The notes under the pieces were generated by a model. The model was not told the DNA's origin. It worked only from the letters and a program-made list of their open reading frames with translations, and made no database searches. The translations under genes and the position numbers were made by a program. A stretch of DNA of 64,000 nucleotides from Pseudomonas sp. S04 (lineage in GTDB: Bacteria; Pseudomonadota; Gammaproteobacteria; Pseudomonadales; Pseudomonadaceae), in the NCBI RefSeq assembly GCF_009834545.1, contig NZ_CP019427.1:1199001-1263000 (forward strand), in the 5' to 3' direction. Each line of letters starts with the position of its first letter. Position 1 is the first letter of the stretch. Below, one piece after another: positions 25,670-34,877 of this stretch.

Positions 25670-26047
25670 TTATGCGGTTTTCCAGGTGATCTCTTCTTCA
25701 CCGTCAGCGCTGATGCGCATCCAGCGATCAGCCGACTCCTCACCTTCTTCCTCGACCCAGGTCCCCGGCGCGCAGCGTACTTCGACGTTCAGCGCGGCAA
25801 ACGCGGCGCGGGCGCAGGCGATGTCGTCGTCCCATGGGGTCTGGTCGCTTTCCAGGTACAGGCTGTTCCACTTGCCCACGGCTTTTGGCAGCCAGGTAAC
25901 GGGCACGTTGCCGGCCTTGCACTTATAGGTCTGGCCTTTCTGCACCCAGTCGGTGCAAGGGCCCAGCGCAGCGCCGAGCCAGGCAGCGATGGCCTTGTAG
26001 TCGACGTCGGCGTCTTTGAGGTAAATCTCGATATCGGGTTGGCGCAT
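25670..26047 (-). CDS. Conserved hypothetical protein, 125 residues
   Basis: A soluble, acidic 125-residue protein (pattern: DIEIYLKDADVDYKAIAAWL, then CTDWVQKGQTYKCKAGNVPV, then SLYLESDQTPWDDDIACARA). Three to four cysteines and several tryptophans are scattered. No signal peptide or membrane segment. It reads like a small globular domain without known relatives to me. The ATG at 26047 has TGAGGAA about 6 bases upstream. It lies between a REPIN and rlmA, on the minus strand with rlmA and dapE but 88 bases away. Confidence 0.72.
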   Translation of the reverse strand: MRQPDIEIYLKDADVDYKAIAAWLGAALGPCTDWVQKGQTYKCKAGNVPVTWLPKAVGKWNSLYLESDQTPWDDDIACARAAFAALNVEVRCAPGTWVEEEGEESADRWMRISADGEEEITWKTA

Positions 26048-26135
26048 GGATGTTCCTCACGGCAAGTTTCGAAAAATCCATTCGCGGATTTAGCCGGCCC
26101 ACGCCATTGGCGGGGGCCAAAAGTTAGTTAAAGGG

Positions 26136-26945
26136 TTATTGCAGTACGAAGTAATCGTAGCGCATCGACACACTGACCTCGAACGGCTCGGCCTGTTCGA
26201 TCACGGCCGCCCGGCGTTCGGCGCTGGCGCGCCAGCCGTGGGGGGTCATGGCCAGCAGGTTGGCACGATCCTGGGGGTGTACCAGGTTCAATTTGAAGTC
26301 CAGGGTCTCGCTGTGTTGCAGGGTCATGCCTTGCGGCACCAGCGCCAGGTGCTTGTCATCGGTGTACTCACGGACTTCGTCGTACAGGCGCTCACGCAAT
26401 TCCATCAGGTGACCGCTGGTCGGGCCGACTTTCATCAGGCCGCCGCCAGGGCTGAGCAGGCGCTTGGCCTCCTGCCAGTCGAGCGGGCTGAAGACGCTGG
26501 CCAGGAACTGGCAGCTGGCGTCGGCCAACGGCACCCGGGCCATGCTGGCGATCAACCAGGTCAGCTGTGGATTGCGCTTGCAGGCGCGCTTCACCGCTTC
26601 GCGGGAGATATCCAGGGCATAGCCATCGGCGGTGGGCAGGGCTGCGGCGATCTGCGCGGTGTAGTAACCCTCGCCACAGCCGATATCCAGCCAGCGTTGC
26701 GGCGCGCGTTCGGCGGCCAGTTCAGCCAGGCGCTTGGCCACCGGGGCGTAATGCCCGGCGTTGAGGAAGTCGCGTCGGGCTTCGACCATGGCCTGGTTAT
26801 CACCCGGGTCACGGCTGTTCTTGTGCTGTACCGGCAGCAAGTTCAGGTAACCCTGGCGGGCGCGGTCGAAACGGTGCCCGGCCGGGCACGTCACACCGTT
26901 GTCGAGCGCGCTCAGCGGCGCGCTGCAGATAGGGCAGGCGAGCAT
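26136..26945 (-). CDS. rlmA: 23S rRNA (guanine-N1)-methyltransferase RlmA-type
   Basis: Methylates N1 of a guanine in helix 35 of 23S rRNA (G745 in E. coli). The 269-residue protein has the N-terminal zinc finger CPIC...CPAGH (Cys4, Cys7, Cys20, His24 as in the E. coli enzyme), the SAM motif LDIGCGEGYYTAQIA and ALDISREAVKRA, and the RlmA QGYLNLLPVQHKNSRDPGD block. Its ATG overlaps the dapE stop by one base (TGATG on the minus strand), so the two are translationally coupled. It could also be called a putative RNA methyltransferase; target G745 versus G748 is not decided by sequence here. Confidence 0.9.
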   Translation of the reverse strand: MLACPICSAPLSALDNGVTCPAGHRFDRARQGYLNLLPVQHKNSRDPGDNQAMVEARRDFLNAGHYAPVAKRLAELAAERAPQRWLDIGCGEGYYTAQIAAALPTADGYALDISREAVKRACKRNPQLTWLIASMARVPLADASCQFLASVFSPLDWQEAKRLLSPGGGLMKVGPTSGHLMELRERLYDEVREYTDDKHLALVPQGMTLQHSETLDFKLNLVHPQDRANLLAMTPHGWRASAERRAAVIEQAEPFEVSVSMRYDYFVLQ

Positions 26946-28096
26946 CAGGCGAGCAACTTGATCAGGGTCTGGTAGTAGATTTCGGTCAGCACGTCGAGAT
27001 CGCTGGCGAGGACCCGCTCGTTGACCTGGTGGATCGTCGCGTTGACCGGGCCGAGCTCGACCACCTGGGTGCCCATGGTGGCGATAAAACGCCCGTCCGA
27101 CGTGCCGCCGCTGGTGGACGCGTGGGTGTCGCGACCGGTGATGTCCTTGATGCTCGAGGCAACGGCATCCAGCAAAGCGCCGGGTTCGGTGAGGAACGGC
27201 AGGCCGGACAGGGCCCAGTCGATGTGCCAGTCCAGGCCGTGCTTGTCGAGGATCACGGCGACCCGCTGTTGCAGGCCTTCAACGGTGGACTCAGTGGAGA
27301 AGCGGAAGTTGAACACCGCCACCAGGTCGCCGGGGATCACGTTGGTCGCGCCGGTGCCGGAATTGACGTTGGAAATCTGGAAGCTGGTCGGCGGGAAAAA
27401 GTCGTTGCCGTGATCCCAGTGCTCAGCGGCCAGTTCGGCCAGGGCCGGGGCGGCGAGGTGGATCGGGTTCTTCGCCAGGTGCGGATAGGCCACGTGACCT
27501 TGCACGCCGCGCACGGTCAGCTTGGCGCCCAGGGAGCCACGGCGACCGTTCTTGACCACGTCACCCACCAGGGTGGTGCTCGATGGCTCGCCAACGATGC
27601 ACCAGTCCAGACGCTCCTGGCGCGCAGCCAGGCGCTCGACCACCGCCTTGGTGCCGTGGTGTGCCGGGCCTTCTTCGTCGCTGGTGATCAGGAAGGCAAC
27701 CTTGCCCTTGTGGTTCGGGTAATCGGCGACAAACCGTTCGGCCGCCACGGTCATTGCCGCCAGGCTGCCCTTCATGTCGGCTGCGCCACGCCCGCAGAGC
27801 ATGCCGTGTTCGTCGATCAACGCGTCGAACGGGTCGATCTGCCAGGCCGCCACCGGACCGGTTGGCACCACGTCGGTGTGACCGGCGAAGCACAGCACCG
27901 GACCTTCCTGCTGGCCGTGGGTGGCCCAGAAGTTATCCACATCTTCGATGCGCATCGGCTCCAGTAGAAAACCGGCATCGCCCAGACGCTGCATCATCTG
28001 CTTCTGGCAATCGGCATCGATCGGCGTCACCGATGGACGACGAATCAGGTCGATGGCGAGTTGGAGGGTCGGCGAAAGGTCGGCGTGGGCCGTCAT
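26945..28096 (-). CDS. dapE: Succinyl-diaminopimelate desuccinylase
   Basis: Hydrolyses N-succinyl-LL-diaminopimelate to LL-DAP and succinate, for lysine and peptidoglycan. A 383-residue M20 zinc enzyme: metal ligands in [12 protein letters not shown] (His), [14 protein letters not shown] (Asp), the catalytic base in [13 protein letters not shown] (Glu), and later ligands in GTSDGRFIA. The protein starts [20 protein letters not shown] at 28096 and is the first gene of the dapE-rlmA pair. The dapD and dapC genes lie 6-10 kb downstream in separate units. A REPIN stands just upstream of its start. Confidence 0.96.
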   Translation of the reverse strand: MTAHADLSPTLQLAIDLIRRPSVTPIDADCQKQMMQRLGDAGFLLEPMRIEDVDNFWATHGQQEGPVLCFAGHTDVVPTGPVAAWQIDPFDALIDEHGMLCGRGAADMKGSLAAMTVAAERFVADYPNHKGKVAFLITSDEEGPAHHGTKAVVERLAARQERLDWCIVGEPSSTTLVGDVVKNGRRGSLGAKLTVRGVQGHVAYPHLAKNPIHLAAPALAELAAEHWDHGNDFFPPTSFQISNVNSGTGATNVIPGDLVAVFNFRFSTESTVEGLQQRVAVILDKHGLDWHIDWALSGLPFLTEPGALLDAVASSIKDITGRDTHASTSGGTSDGRFIATMGTQVVELGPVNATIHQVNERVLASDLDVLTEIYYQTLIKLLA

Positions 28097-28120
28097 GTAG
28101 GACTCCGGAAGATCTAAATG

Positions 28121-28210
28121 TGTAGGAGCGAGCTTGCTCGCGATAGCGCAACCAGCCTCAACATAGAGGTTGAATGTGACGGACTCATCGCGAGCAAGCT
28201 CGCTCCTACA
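28121..28210. repeat. REPIN
   Basis: TGTAGGAGCGAGCTTGCTCG at 28121 and an inverted copy ending in GCTCCTACA at 28210 flank about 40 bases. It separates the dapE start from the ndvB 3' end. Confidence 0.88.
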
Positions 28211-28265
28211 GGTATTGGGTTTGGCTCTTGGGCCAGGGCGCGCAAAATGGCGGATATCTTAAAGC

Positions 28266-28292
28266 AAAACGGCGACCATTGGCCGCCGTTTA
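28266..28292 (-). terminator. Intrinsic terminator of ndvB
   Basis: Read on the minus strand, AAACGGCG and CGCCGTTT form an 8-bp stem around a 9-base loop, followed by TTGCTTT. It lies 17 bases after the ndvB stop. Confidence 0.72.
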
Positions 28293-28308
28293 GTGCATCG
28301 CTACAGAT

Positions 28309-30900
28309 TTAGACCGCTGGTTGGGTTTGCACCTCGGCCGAAGGTTTTGGCAGCGACGACAGGAAGGCCATGATCAGCGCCGCCAGGTACGGCAGCGACT
28401 GCACCAGCAGCATGGTCACCCAGAAGCGCATGTCGTTGCTTGGCAAGCCTTGCACCAGGCAGATGCCCAGCGCCGCGCCCCACAACAGAAACATGATGAA
28501 CATCTCTTCACGGGCTTCCGAAATGGCCAGCCAGAAGCCGTGGCTGTCGGCATTTTTCGGCGTGCGGATGAACGGAATGCTGCTGGTGAAGAAACCGTAC
28601 AGCACCGCCTTGGCGATGGTGTGGGACAACGCCAGGCCGGCCAGCGCCGCGCAGAATGCATCCTTGAGGTTGACCCCCACCGCACGACGGTAGAGGAAGA
28701 TGATCTTGCCGACCTTGAACACGAACAACGCCAGGGGCGGGATCGCGAAAATCAACAGCGGCGGGTCGACCCGGTGCGGCACGATGATCATCGCCGCCGA
28801 CCACAACAGGGCGCCCACGGTAAAGAAGATGTTCATGCCGTCGGCCACCCACGGCAACCAGCCCGCGAGGAAGTGGTAGCGCTGGCCACGGGTCAGTTCG
28901 GTGTCCTTGCCGCGGATCAGGCTGGCGGTGTGGCGCTTGATGATCTGGATCGCGCCGTAGGCCCAGCGGAAACGCTGCTTCTTGAAGTCGATGAAGGTAT
29001 CGGGCATCAGGCCCTTGCCGTAGCTGTCGTGGTAGTACGCCGCCGACAGGCCTTTCTCGAATACCCGCAAGCCCAGCTCGGCGTCTTCGCAGATGCACCA
29101 GTCGGCCCAGCCGAGCTCTTCGAGCACGGTACGGCGGGTCATGGTCATGGTGCCGTGCTGGATGATCGCATCGCGGTCGTTGCGCGTGACCATGCCGATA
29201 TGGAAGAAGCCCTTGTATTCGGCGTAGCAGAGCTTCTTGAAGGTGCTTTCGTTCTGGTCGCGATAGTCCTGTGGCGACTGCACGATGGCGATTTTCGGAT
29301 CGGCGAAGTGCGGCACCATGTGCTTGAGCCAGTTGGGGTGCACGCAGTAGTCGGAGTCGATCACCGCGATCACTTCGGCGTCCTTGGCGGTGTGCGGCAG
29401 CAGGTAATTCAGCGCGCCACCCTTGAAACCGGCCAGGGGCGCGACGTGGAAGAACTTGAAGCGCGGGCCGAGGGTTGCGCAGTAGTCGCGCACTGGTTCC
29501 CAGACCGCCGGGTCCTTGGTGTTGTTGTCGATGATCAGGACTTCAAAGTCCGGGTAATCGAGGTTGGCCAGGGCGTCGAGGGTCTGTTTGACCATTTCCG
29601 GCGGCTCGTTGTAGCAGGGCACGTGAATCGACACTTTGGGGCGGTAGTTCGAATCACCCAGGACCGGCAGGAACTCGCGCCGGCGCTTGTGAATCCACAC
29701 CGCCTCGGCCAGTTCATGGGCCTCGGTGAGCAACACGATAAACACCCCCAGGGCACCGAGCGCGAGCAGGAAGCCCACCGTCAGGCTGAACCAGGTGCTG
29801 TATTGCTGGCTGTAGTCGTAGCCGATCCACACCAGCACCGAACCGCAAAGGAACGCGATGAAGGTCAGGAAGGTCCGGCCACGCTGGCGCAGGGCCGAGC
29901 CGTCGATCATCAACAGGGTCAGGGACAGCAGCGCCAGGACCACGGAGCCGATGGCGAGTACCCGCCATTGGGGGATCGCGACGACCGGGCCTTCAAAGTT
30001 GAACTTCTGCTGGCGCGCAGCGTTGAACACGCCCCAATAGGCGCCTACCGAGCCTTCATCGCTGGCTTTCCACGGCTGGTCAAAAGCTTCAATCACGAAG
30101 TAGTTGAAGCCCTGGCGGTTGAGCTTGTTGACCAGGGTGCGCAGGTAAATCGCCTGGTCAGCGGGAGTGGCATCGGCACCGCCGCGCATGCGACCGTTGC
30201 TCGGCCAACCCACTTCGGAGAGCAGCAGGGGTTTTTTCGGGAACATCTTCTTCAGGTCGCGGGCGCGGTCCAGGACGAACTGGCCTGCCTGGTCCACCGG
30301 GACGAACTCCCAGTAGGGCAGGACGTGGGCGGCGATCAGGTCGACGTGCTTGGCCAGCATCGGGTTTTCTTCCCAGACGTGCCATTGCTCGGAGGTGGTT
30401 ACCGGGACTTTGACCGCGGCGCGCACCCGATCGAGGATCACGCTGAGCTGCTCGGCGGTGATTTCCTTGCGGAAAATCGCTTCGTTACCGACCACTACCC
30501 GCACCACGCTGCGCGAGGTGTTGGCAATCTCGATGGCGCGCAGGATCTCCCGTTCGTTGCGTTCCAGGTCCGGGCTGATCCAGATGCCGAGGGTCACGCG
30601 CAGGCCGAACTCTTCCGCCAGCTTGGGAATGTCGCCCAGGGTGCCGTCGACGGAGTAGGTGCGGATGTTATCGGTCAGCTTGCTCATGATTTCCAGGTCA
30701 CGACGCATTTCTTCGTCGGACGGAAACTGGTTTTTCTGCGGGAACTGGCCTTGCTGGAACGGCGAGTAGGAAAAACCGGAGATCTGCTCTGGCCAGTTGG
30801 GGGTCGTGACCGGGCGGTTGATCAGCGCCCAGAAACCAGTGAACAGCGCGGCGATTGCCAGCACTACCACCAGGTTGAGTCCAAATTTACGCGATGACAT
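28309..30900 (-). CDS. ndvB: Beta-(1,3)-glucosyl transferase, GH17-GT2 fusion (NdvB-like)
   Basis: An 863-residue membrane enzyme that joins a glycoside hydrolase family 17 domain to a family 2 glycosyltransferase. After an N-terminal signal anchor (LVVVLAIAALFTGFWAL) the GH17 domain has its acid in VVGNEAIFR (Glu140) and nucleophile in LLLSEVGWPS (Glu229). Membrane helices near 310-400 lead to the cytosolic GT2 domain: Asp515/Asp517 (IDSDY), EDAELG (Glu605-Asp606) and QRFRW (642-646); more helices follow. P. aeruginosa NdvB (PA1163, next to dapE PA1162) makes cyclic beta-1,3-glucans in biofilm. The start is MSSRKFG; a TTG 18 bases upstream lacks a ribosome site. Confidence 0.9.
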   Translation of the reverse strand: MSSRKFGLNLVVVLAIAALFTGFWALINRPVTTPNWPEQISGFSYSPFQQGQFPQKNQFPSDEEMRRDLEIMSKLTDNIRTYSVDGTLGDIPKLAEEFGLRVTLGIWISPDLERNEREILRAIEIANTSRSVVRVVVGNEAIFRKEITAEQLSVILDRVRAAVKVPVTTSEQWHVWEENPMLAKHVDLIAAHVLPYWEFVPVDQAGQFVLDRARDLKKMFPKKPLLLSEVGWPSNGRMRGGADATPADQAIYLRTLVNKLNRQGFNYFVIEAFDQPWKASDEGSVGAYWGVFNAARQQKFNFEGPVVAIPQWRVLAIGSVVLALLSLTLLMIDGSALRQRGRTFLTFIAFLCGSVLVWIGYDYSQQYSTWFSLTVGFLLALGALGVFIVLLTEAHELAEAVWIHKRRREFLPVLGDSNYRPKVSIHVPCYNEPPEMVKQTLDALANLDYPDFEVLIIDNNTKDPAVWEPVRDYCATLGPRFKFFHVAPLAGFKGGALNYLLPHTAKDAEVIAVIDSDYCVHPNWLKHMVPHFADPKIAIVQSPQDYRDQNESTFKKLCYAEYKGFFHIGMVTRNDRDAIIQHGTMTMTRRTVLEELGWADWCICEDAELGLRVFEKGLSAAYYHDSYGKGLMPDTFIDFKKQRFRWAYGAIQIIKRHTASLIRGKDTELTRGQRYHFLAGWLPWVADGMNIFFTVGALLWSAAMIIVPHRVDPPLLIFAIPPLALFVFKVGKIIFLYRRAVGVNLKDAFCAALAGLALSHTIAKAVLYGFFTSSIPFIRTPKNADSHGFWLAISEAREEMFIMFLLWGAALGICLVQGLPSNDMRFWVTMLLVQSLPYLAALIMAFLSSLPKPSAEVQTQPAV

Positions 30901-31088
30901 GGCTATTTCGGGTTCCAAAAGGTGCGGAACGAGGGGGGTGGTCGGCTTACCGCCAAAGGGCGCGCATCCTACACTGGGCCTTCACTGACCGTATAGCAGA
31001 CAGGGAAATGCCGGACATTGGGCAACCTACTTTCACATTAGTTCTTACACTTGTAGCCAGAAGGTGAAAACTTGTCGGCCCGTGGCCC

Positions 31089-31094
31089 TATAAT
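31089..31094 (+). promoter_or_regulatory. -10 box upstream of tcdA
   Basis: A perfect TATAAT with only a weak -35 candidate (TGAAAA, 31065-31070, 18-base spacing). The predicted leader is about 25 bases. Confidence 0.5.
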
Positions 31095-31120
31095 GCGCGC
31101 CGGTTTTTAGGGTAGTGGTC

Positions 31121-31933
31121 ATGAGTACAGAAGATCCGCGGTTTGCTGGCATCGCCCGCTTGTATGGCATTGAAGGCCTGGCCCGCTTGCGCGCGGCCCA
31201 CGTGGCGATTGTCGGCGTCGGTGGCGTAGGTTCCTGGGCGGCGGAAGCCATAGCCCGTTGCGGGGTGGGTGAGATTTCCCTGTTCGACCTCGACGACGTC
31301 TGTGTGAGCAACGCCAATCGGCAATTGCACGCCCTGGACAGCACGGTGGGCAAACCCAAGGTCGAGGTCATGGCGGAGCGCCTGCGCGGGATCAATCCCG
31401 AGAGCACCGTGCACGCGGTGGCAGACTTCGTCACCCGCGAGACCATGGCCGAGTACATCACGCCGAATATCGACTGCGTGATCGATTGCATCGACAGCGT
31501 CAACGCCAAGGCCGCCCTGATCGCCTGGTGCAAGCGCCGCAAGATCCAGATCATTACCACTGGCGGCGCTGGCGGGCAGATCGACCCGACGCTGATCCAG
31601 GTCTGCGACCTGAACCGCACCTTCAATGACCCACTGGCCTCAAAAGTGCGTTCGACCCTGCGTCGCGACTACAACTTTTCCCGCACCGTGACCCGCCACT
31701 ACAGCGTGCCGTGCGTGTTCTCCACGGAACAACTGCGCTACCCGAAACCCGATGGCAGCATCTGCCTGCAGAAGAGTTTTGTCGGCGACGGCGTCAAGCT
31801 CGACTGCGCCGGTGGTTTTGGCGCGGTGATGATGGTGACCGCGACCTTCGGCATGGTCGCGGCGACCAAGGCTGTGGACAAGATCGTCGCGGGAGTGCGA
31901 CGGCCGGCGGACAAGGTCAAGCCTCAGGCTTAA
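31121..31933 (+). CDS. tcdA: tRNA cyclic N6-threonylcarbamoyladenosine synthase TcdA (CsdL)
   Basis: ATP-dependent enzyme that dehydrates t6A37 of tRNA to its cyclic form. The 270-residue E1-like protein has the nucleotide loop VGVGGVGSWAAEAIARCGVG, then FDLDDVCVSNANRQ (adenylation site with Asp and Arg) and TTGGAGGQIDPT. The ATG at 31121 is preceded by AGGG (31109-31112). The CsdA-CsdE genes are convergent on the other strand 118 bases downstream; in E. coli these two feed CsdL/TcdA, so the three genes form one functional module. Confidence 0.94.
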   Translation: MSTEDPRFAGIARLYGIEGLARLRAAHVAIVGVGGVGSWAAEAIARCGVGEISLFDLDDVCVSNANRQLHALDSTVGKPKVEVMAERLRGINPESTVHAVADFVTRETMAEYITPNIDCVIDCIDSVNAKAALIAWCKRRKIQIITTGGAGGQIDPTLIQVCDLNRTFNDPLASKVRSTLRRDYNFSRTVTRHYSVPCVFSTEQLRYPKPDGSICLQKSFVGDGVKLDCAGGFGAVMMVTATFGMVAATKAVDKIVAGVRRPADKVKPQA

Positions 31934-31948
31934 ATGGTCGACTCTGAT

Positions 31949-32047
31949 GGCCTTATCGCGAGCAGACGGAGCACCGGCCGGTTCTTTCCCGCAGTGGATC
32001 TGTGGCGAGTACAAATCCCCTTGTGGGAGCGAGCCTGCTCGCGATGG
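31949..32047. repeat. REP element with a degenerate inverted partner
   Basis: A good REP (TTGTGGGAGCGAGCCTGCTC, 32021-32040) is preceded at 31949-31970 by TTATCGCGAGCAGACGGAGC, a decayed copy in the opposite orientation. It is best read as an old REPIN at the convergent end of tcdA and csdE. Confidence 0.65.
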
Positions 32048-32050
32048 CGA

Positions 32051-32455
32051 TTAACCCGCCAACTCATTCATCCGCTGCAACACCGCGTTCAAGCCATTGC
32101 TGCGGGACGGTGAGAGCTGGCGGCTGAGGCCCAGTTGGTTGAACCAGTCTGGTAAGTCCACCTGTTGCAACTCTTGCGCGGACAAGCCATTGACCCGCGC
32201 CAGCAGCAATGCCACCAGCCCGCGAATCAACCGTGCATCGCTGCTCGCGGCAAACTGCCAGTGACCGTCGTGCAGTTCACCCACCAGCCACACCTGGCTT
32301 TCACAGCCGTGCACGCGGTTGGTTTCGGATTTGTCGGCTTCATTCAAGGGCGGCAGGCGGTCGCCCCATTGCATCAACAGGCGCGCCCTTTGTTCCCAGC
32401 CGGCGGCGGCCTGGAAGGTGTGCAGGGCGTTGACGGCCTCGGCGGGCAGGTTCAT
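32051..32455 (-). CDS. csdE: Sulfur acceptor protein CsdE (SufE family)
   Basis: A 134-residue SufE-type protein that takes persulfide sulfur from a cysteine desulfurase on a loop cysteine. The acceptor Cys51 is in VHGCESQVWLVG, the family motif; the C-terminal INGLVALLLARVNGLSAQ equivalent (here RGLVALLLARVNGLSAQEL) is also conserved. The ATG overlaps the csdA stop by 4 bases (ATGA), giving tight coupling. Because a TcdA gene lies beside it, CsdE is a better name than SufE; the Suf operon is not in this window. Confidence 0.92.
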   Translation of the reverse strand: MNLPAEAVNALHTFQAAAGWEQRARLLMQWGDRLPPLNEADKSETNRVHGCESQVWLVGELHDGHWQFAASSDARLIRGLVALLLARVNGLSAQELQQVDLPDWFNQLGLSRQLSPSRSNGLNAVLQRMNELAG

Positions 32456-33657
32456 CGCAACAGCTCCAGGGCCTGGTCCAGGGCTTCGAAGAAGCGCTCA
32501 AGGTCTTCGGAGTCGTTGTACAGCGCCAGCGACACACGAATGGCCCCGGCCAGCTCGAAGCTCTTGAGCAATGGCATGGCGCAGTGATGACCGGCGCGCA
32601 CGGCAATTCCCTGTTCTGTGAGCAGGTGGGCCAGGTCGGCGTTGTGCACGCCCTCGACGACAAAGCTGACCAGTGCCAGTTGGGGTTTGCCGAGTAGCCG
32701 GATGCCATTGCGCGCCTGGAGGCCCTTCAACAAGTACTCATGCAGCGCCGCTTCGTGGGCCGACACCGCGTCCTGATCCAGCCCTGCCAGGTAGTCGAGG
32801 GTTGCGCCCAGGCCGATCACGCTGGCAATCGGCGGGGTCCCGGCTTCAAAGCCCAGGGGCGCCGGGCGGAACCGTGCGTCGTGGTAGTTGGCGTCCAGCA
32901 CCATCTCGCCGCCGAACTGCCAGGGGCGCAATTGCTCCAGGGCGGCGTTGCGGCCAAATACCACCCCCAGACCATCGGGCCCGTAGAGTTTGTGGCTGGA
33001 AAACACATAGAAGTCGCAGCCCAGCGCCTGCACGTCGTGCCGGCCATGAACCACGCCCTGGGCACCGTCGATCACGGTCAAGGCGTTGTGGGCCTGTGCC
33101 AGGGCCAGCAGGGGCGCCAGTGGCTGCCAGGCCCCCAGTACGTTGGACAATTGGCTGACTGCCAGCAACCGGGTGCGGGGCCCGATCAGTGTGCTGGCGG
33201 CCTGCAGGTCGATTACGCCGTCGGCGTCCAGTGGCAATACCACCAGCTTCAGCTCGCGACGTTTGGCCAGTTGTTGCCAGGGCAGCAGGTTGGCGTGGTG
33301 TTCCAGGGCGCTGATGACAATTTCATCGCCCGCTTGGAAAAGGTGTTCCAGGCCATAGGCCAGGAGGTTCAGCGCAGAGGTCGCGCCGTGGGTGAAGATG
33401 ATTTGCCCGCTGGTTTGCGCATTGAGCCAATGCGCGACTTTGTTGCGGCTGTCTTCGAACGCTTGCGTGGCATGGGCGCCGGGCAGGTGTTGCGCCCGAT
33501 GGACGTTGGCCGCGCCGTTGGCGTAGTAGTGCGCCAGCGCGTCGAGCAGGGCTTGGGGTTTCTGGGTGGTGGCGGCGTTGTCCAGATAGGTCTGGTCTTG
33601 CCGTTGCAGGGCGGCGATGGCCGGGAAATCGGCGCGCCAGGGTGAGGGAATCATCAT
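32452..33657 (-). CDS. csdA: Cysteine desulfurase CsdA (SufS/NifS group II)
   Basis: PLP enzyme that removes sulfur from cysteine and loads it on CsdE. With the start at 33657 the PLP lysine in FSSHKLYGPDGLGVVFG is Lys223 and the catalytic cysteine in AVRAGHHCAMPLL is Cys359, each one ahead of Lys222 and Cys358 of E. coli CsdA, which supports this start (a second ATG follows directly). An in-frame start 66 bases further upstream is rejected. It is the first gene of the csdA-csdE operon and lies just after a REPIN. The partner TcdA is convergent downstream. Confidence 0.93.
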   Translation of the reverse strand: MMIPSPWRADFPAIAALQRQDQTYLDNAATTQKPQALLDALAHYYANGAANVHRAQHLPGAHATQAFEDSRNKVAHWLNAQTSGQIIFTHGATSALNLLAYGLEHLFQAGDEIVISALEHHANLLPWQQLAKRRELKLVVLPLDADGVIDLQAASTLIGPRTRLLAVSQLSNVLGAWQPLAPLLALAQAHNALTVIDGAQGVVHGRHDVQALGCDFYVFSSHKLYGPDGLGVVFGRNAALEQLRPWQFGGEMVLDANYHDARFRPAPLGFEAGTPPIASVIGLGATLDYLAGLDQDAVSAHEAALHEYLLKGLQARNGIRLLGKPQLALVSFVVEGVHNADLAHLLTEQGIAVRAGHHCAMPLLKSFELAGAIRVSLALYNDSEDLERFFEALDQALELLR

Positions 33658-33690
33658 GCTATCGGGCCCTGCAGGAGGTACGCCGAACCC

Positions 33691-33793
33691 CTGTAGGAGC
33701 GAGCATGCTCGCGAAAAACGCATGGATGATGCGGGCTGTCTGCTTTCCCGCGTTATCGTTGACGTCCATCGCGAGCATGCTCGCTCCTACACA
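33691..33793. repeat. REPIN
   Basis: CTGTAGGAGCGAGCATGCTC at 33691 and its inverted copy ending at 33793, about 50 bases apart. The inner sequence CGCGTTATCGTTGACG (33750-33765) is the same as in the REPIN at 25551, marking one subfamily. Confidence 0.88.
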
Positions 33794-33809
33794 GGTATTC
33801 GAGTGACGC

Positions 33810-34844
33810 TTAGTTGTGAGCGTGCAGCGCTTCGTTCAGTTCGATGGCCGACTTGTGGGTCTTGCATTCCACGGCGCCGGTCTGCGAATTGCGGCGGAAC
33901 AGCAGGTCGGACTGACCGGCCAGCTCACGAGCCTTGACCACTTTGACCAGTTGGTTGTTTTCATCCAGCAGGGCCACTTTGGTCCCAGCGGTGACGTACA
34001 GGCCCGACTCGACAGTGTTGCGGTCGCCCAACGGAATGCCGATACCAGCGTTGGCGCCGATCAGGCAGCCTTCGCCGACCTTGATCACGATGTTGCCGCC
34101 GCCCGACAGGGTGCCCATGGTGGAGCAGCCGCCGCCCAGGTCCGAACCCTTGCCGACGAACACGCCGGCCGACACGCGGCCTTCGATCATGCCCGGGCCT
34201 TCGGTACCGGCGTTGAAGTTGACGAAACCTTCGTGCATCACGGTGGTGCCTTCGCCCACGTAGGCACCCAGGCGGATCCGCGAGGCGTCAGCGATACGCA
34301 CGCCAGCCGGCACTACGTAGTCGGTCATTTTCGGGAACTTGTCCACCGAGAACACTTCCAGCAACTCGCCACGCAGGCGCGCTTCGAGTTGATGTTCAGC
34401 CAGTTCGCCGAGGTCGATGGCGCCCTGGCTGGTCCAGGCTACGTTAGGCAACAGCGGGAAGATCCCGGCCAGGTTCAGGCCGTGCGGCTTGACCAGGCGG
34501 TGGGACAGCAGGTGCAGTTTGAGGTAGGCCTCAGGGGTGGAGCTCAGTTGTGCGTCTTCGGCCAGCAGGGTGGCGACCAGCGGCTTGTGGCTTTCCGCCA
34601 GGCGGGTCAGCAGGGCGGCCTGGGTGGCATCGATGGCTTTCACGGCTTCGGCCAGTTGCGCGGCCTGGGCGGTAGTGAACGCGATGGCCTGGTTGCCTTC
34701 GGTGTAGCCGAGGATCGGGGCAACGGCGGCGATCAATTCGGCCGACGGGTTGAGCAGGGGTTGGGCGTAAAACACTTCCAGCCATGTGCCTTGACGATTC
34801 TGGGTACCAACACCAAAGGCCACGCTGAACAGGGTAGTGGACAT
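33810..34844 (-). CDS. dapD: 2,3,4,5-tetrahydropyridine-2,6-dicarboxylate N-succinyltransferase
   Basis: Succinylates tetrahydrodipicolinate with succinyl-CoA in lysine/DAP synthesis. The 344-residue protein is the longer pseudomonad form (E. coli has 274). The left-handed beta-helix hexapeptide repeats run from about residue 180 to 290 (IRLGAYVGEGTTVMHEGFVN, then GRVSAGVFVGKGSDLGGG). The N-terminal 130 residues are an all-helical extension (NQAIAFTTAQAAQLAEAVKA). A clear ATG is at 34844 and the ArsC-like gene ends 33 bases upstream; the two may be co-transcribed. Confidence 0.95.
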   Translation of the reverse strand: MSTTLFSVAFGVGTQNRQGTWLEVFYAQPLLNPSAELIAAVAPILGYTEGNQAIAFTTAQAAQLAEAVKAIDATQAALLTRLAESHKPLVATLLAEDAQLSSTPEAYLKLHLLSHRLVKPHGLNLAGIFPLLPNVAWTSQGAIDLGELAEHQLEARLRGELLEVFSVDKFPKMTDYVVPAGVRIADASRIRLGAYVGEGTTVMHEGFVNFNAGTEGPGMIEGRVSAGVFVGKGSDLGGGCSTMGTLSGGGNIVIKVGEGCLIGANAGIGIPLGDRNTVESGLYVTAGTKVALLDENNQLVKVVKARELAGQSDLLFRRNSQTGAVECKTHKSAIELNEALHAHN

Positions 34845-34877
34845 GCAATTACCTCTAACAAAATTGAACGGGCTGCC

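Noticed and set aside
28321..30897. Antisense frame of 858 codons over ndvB
   Set aside because: It is the mirror of ndvB; the protein is Arg/Gln/His-rich without motifs.
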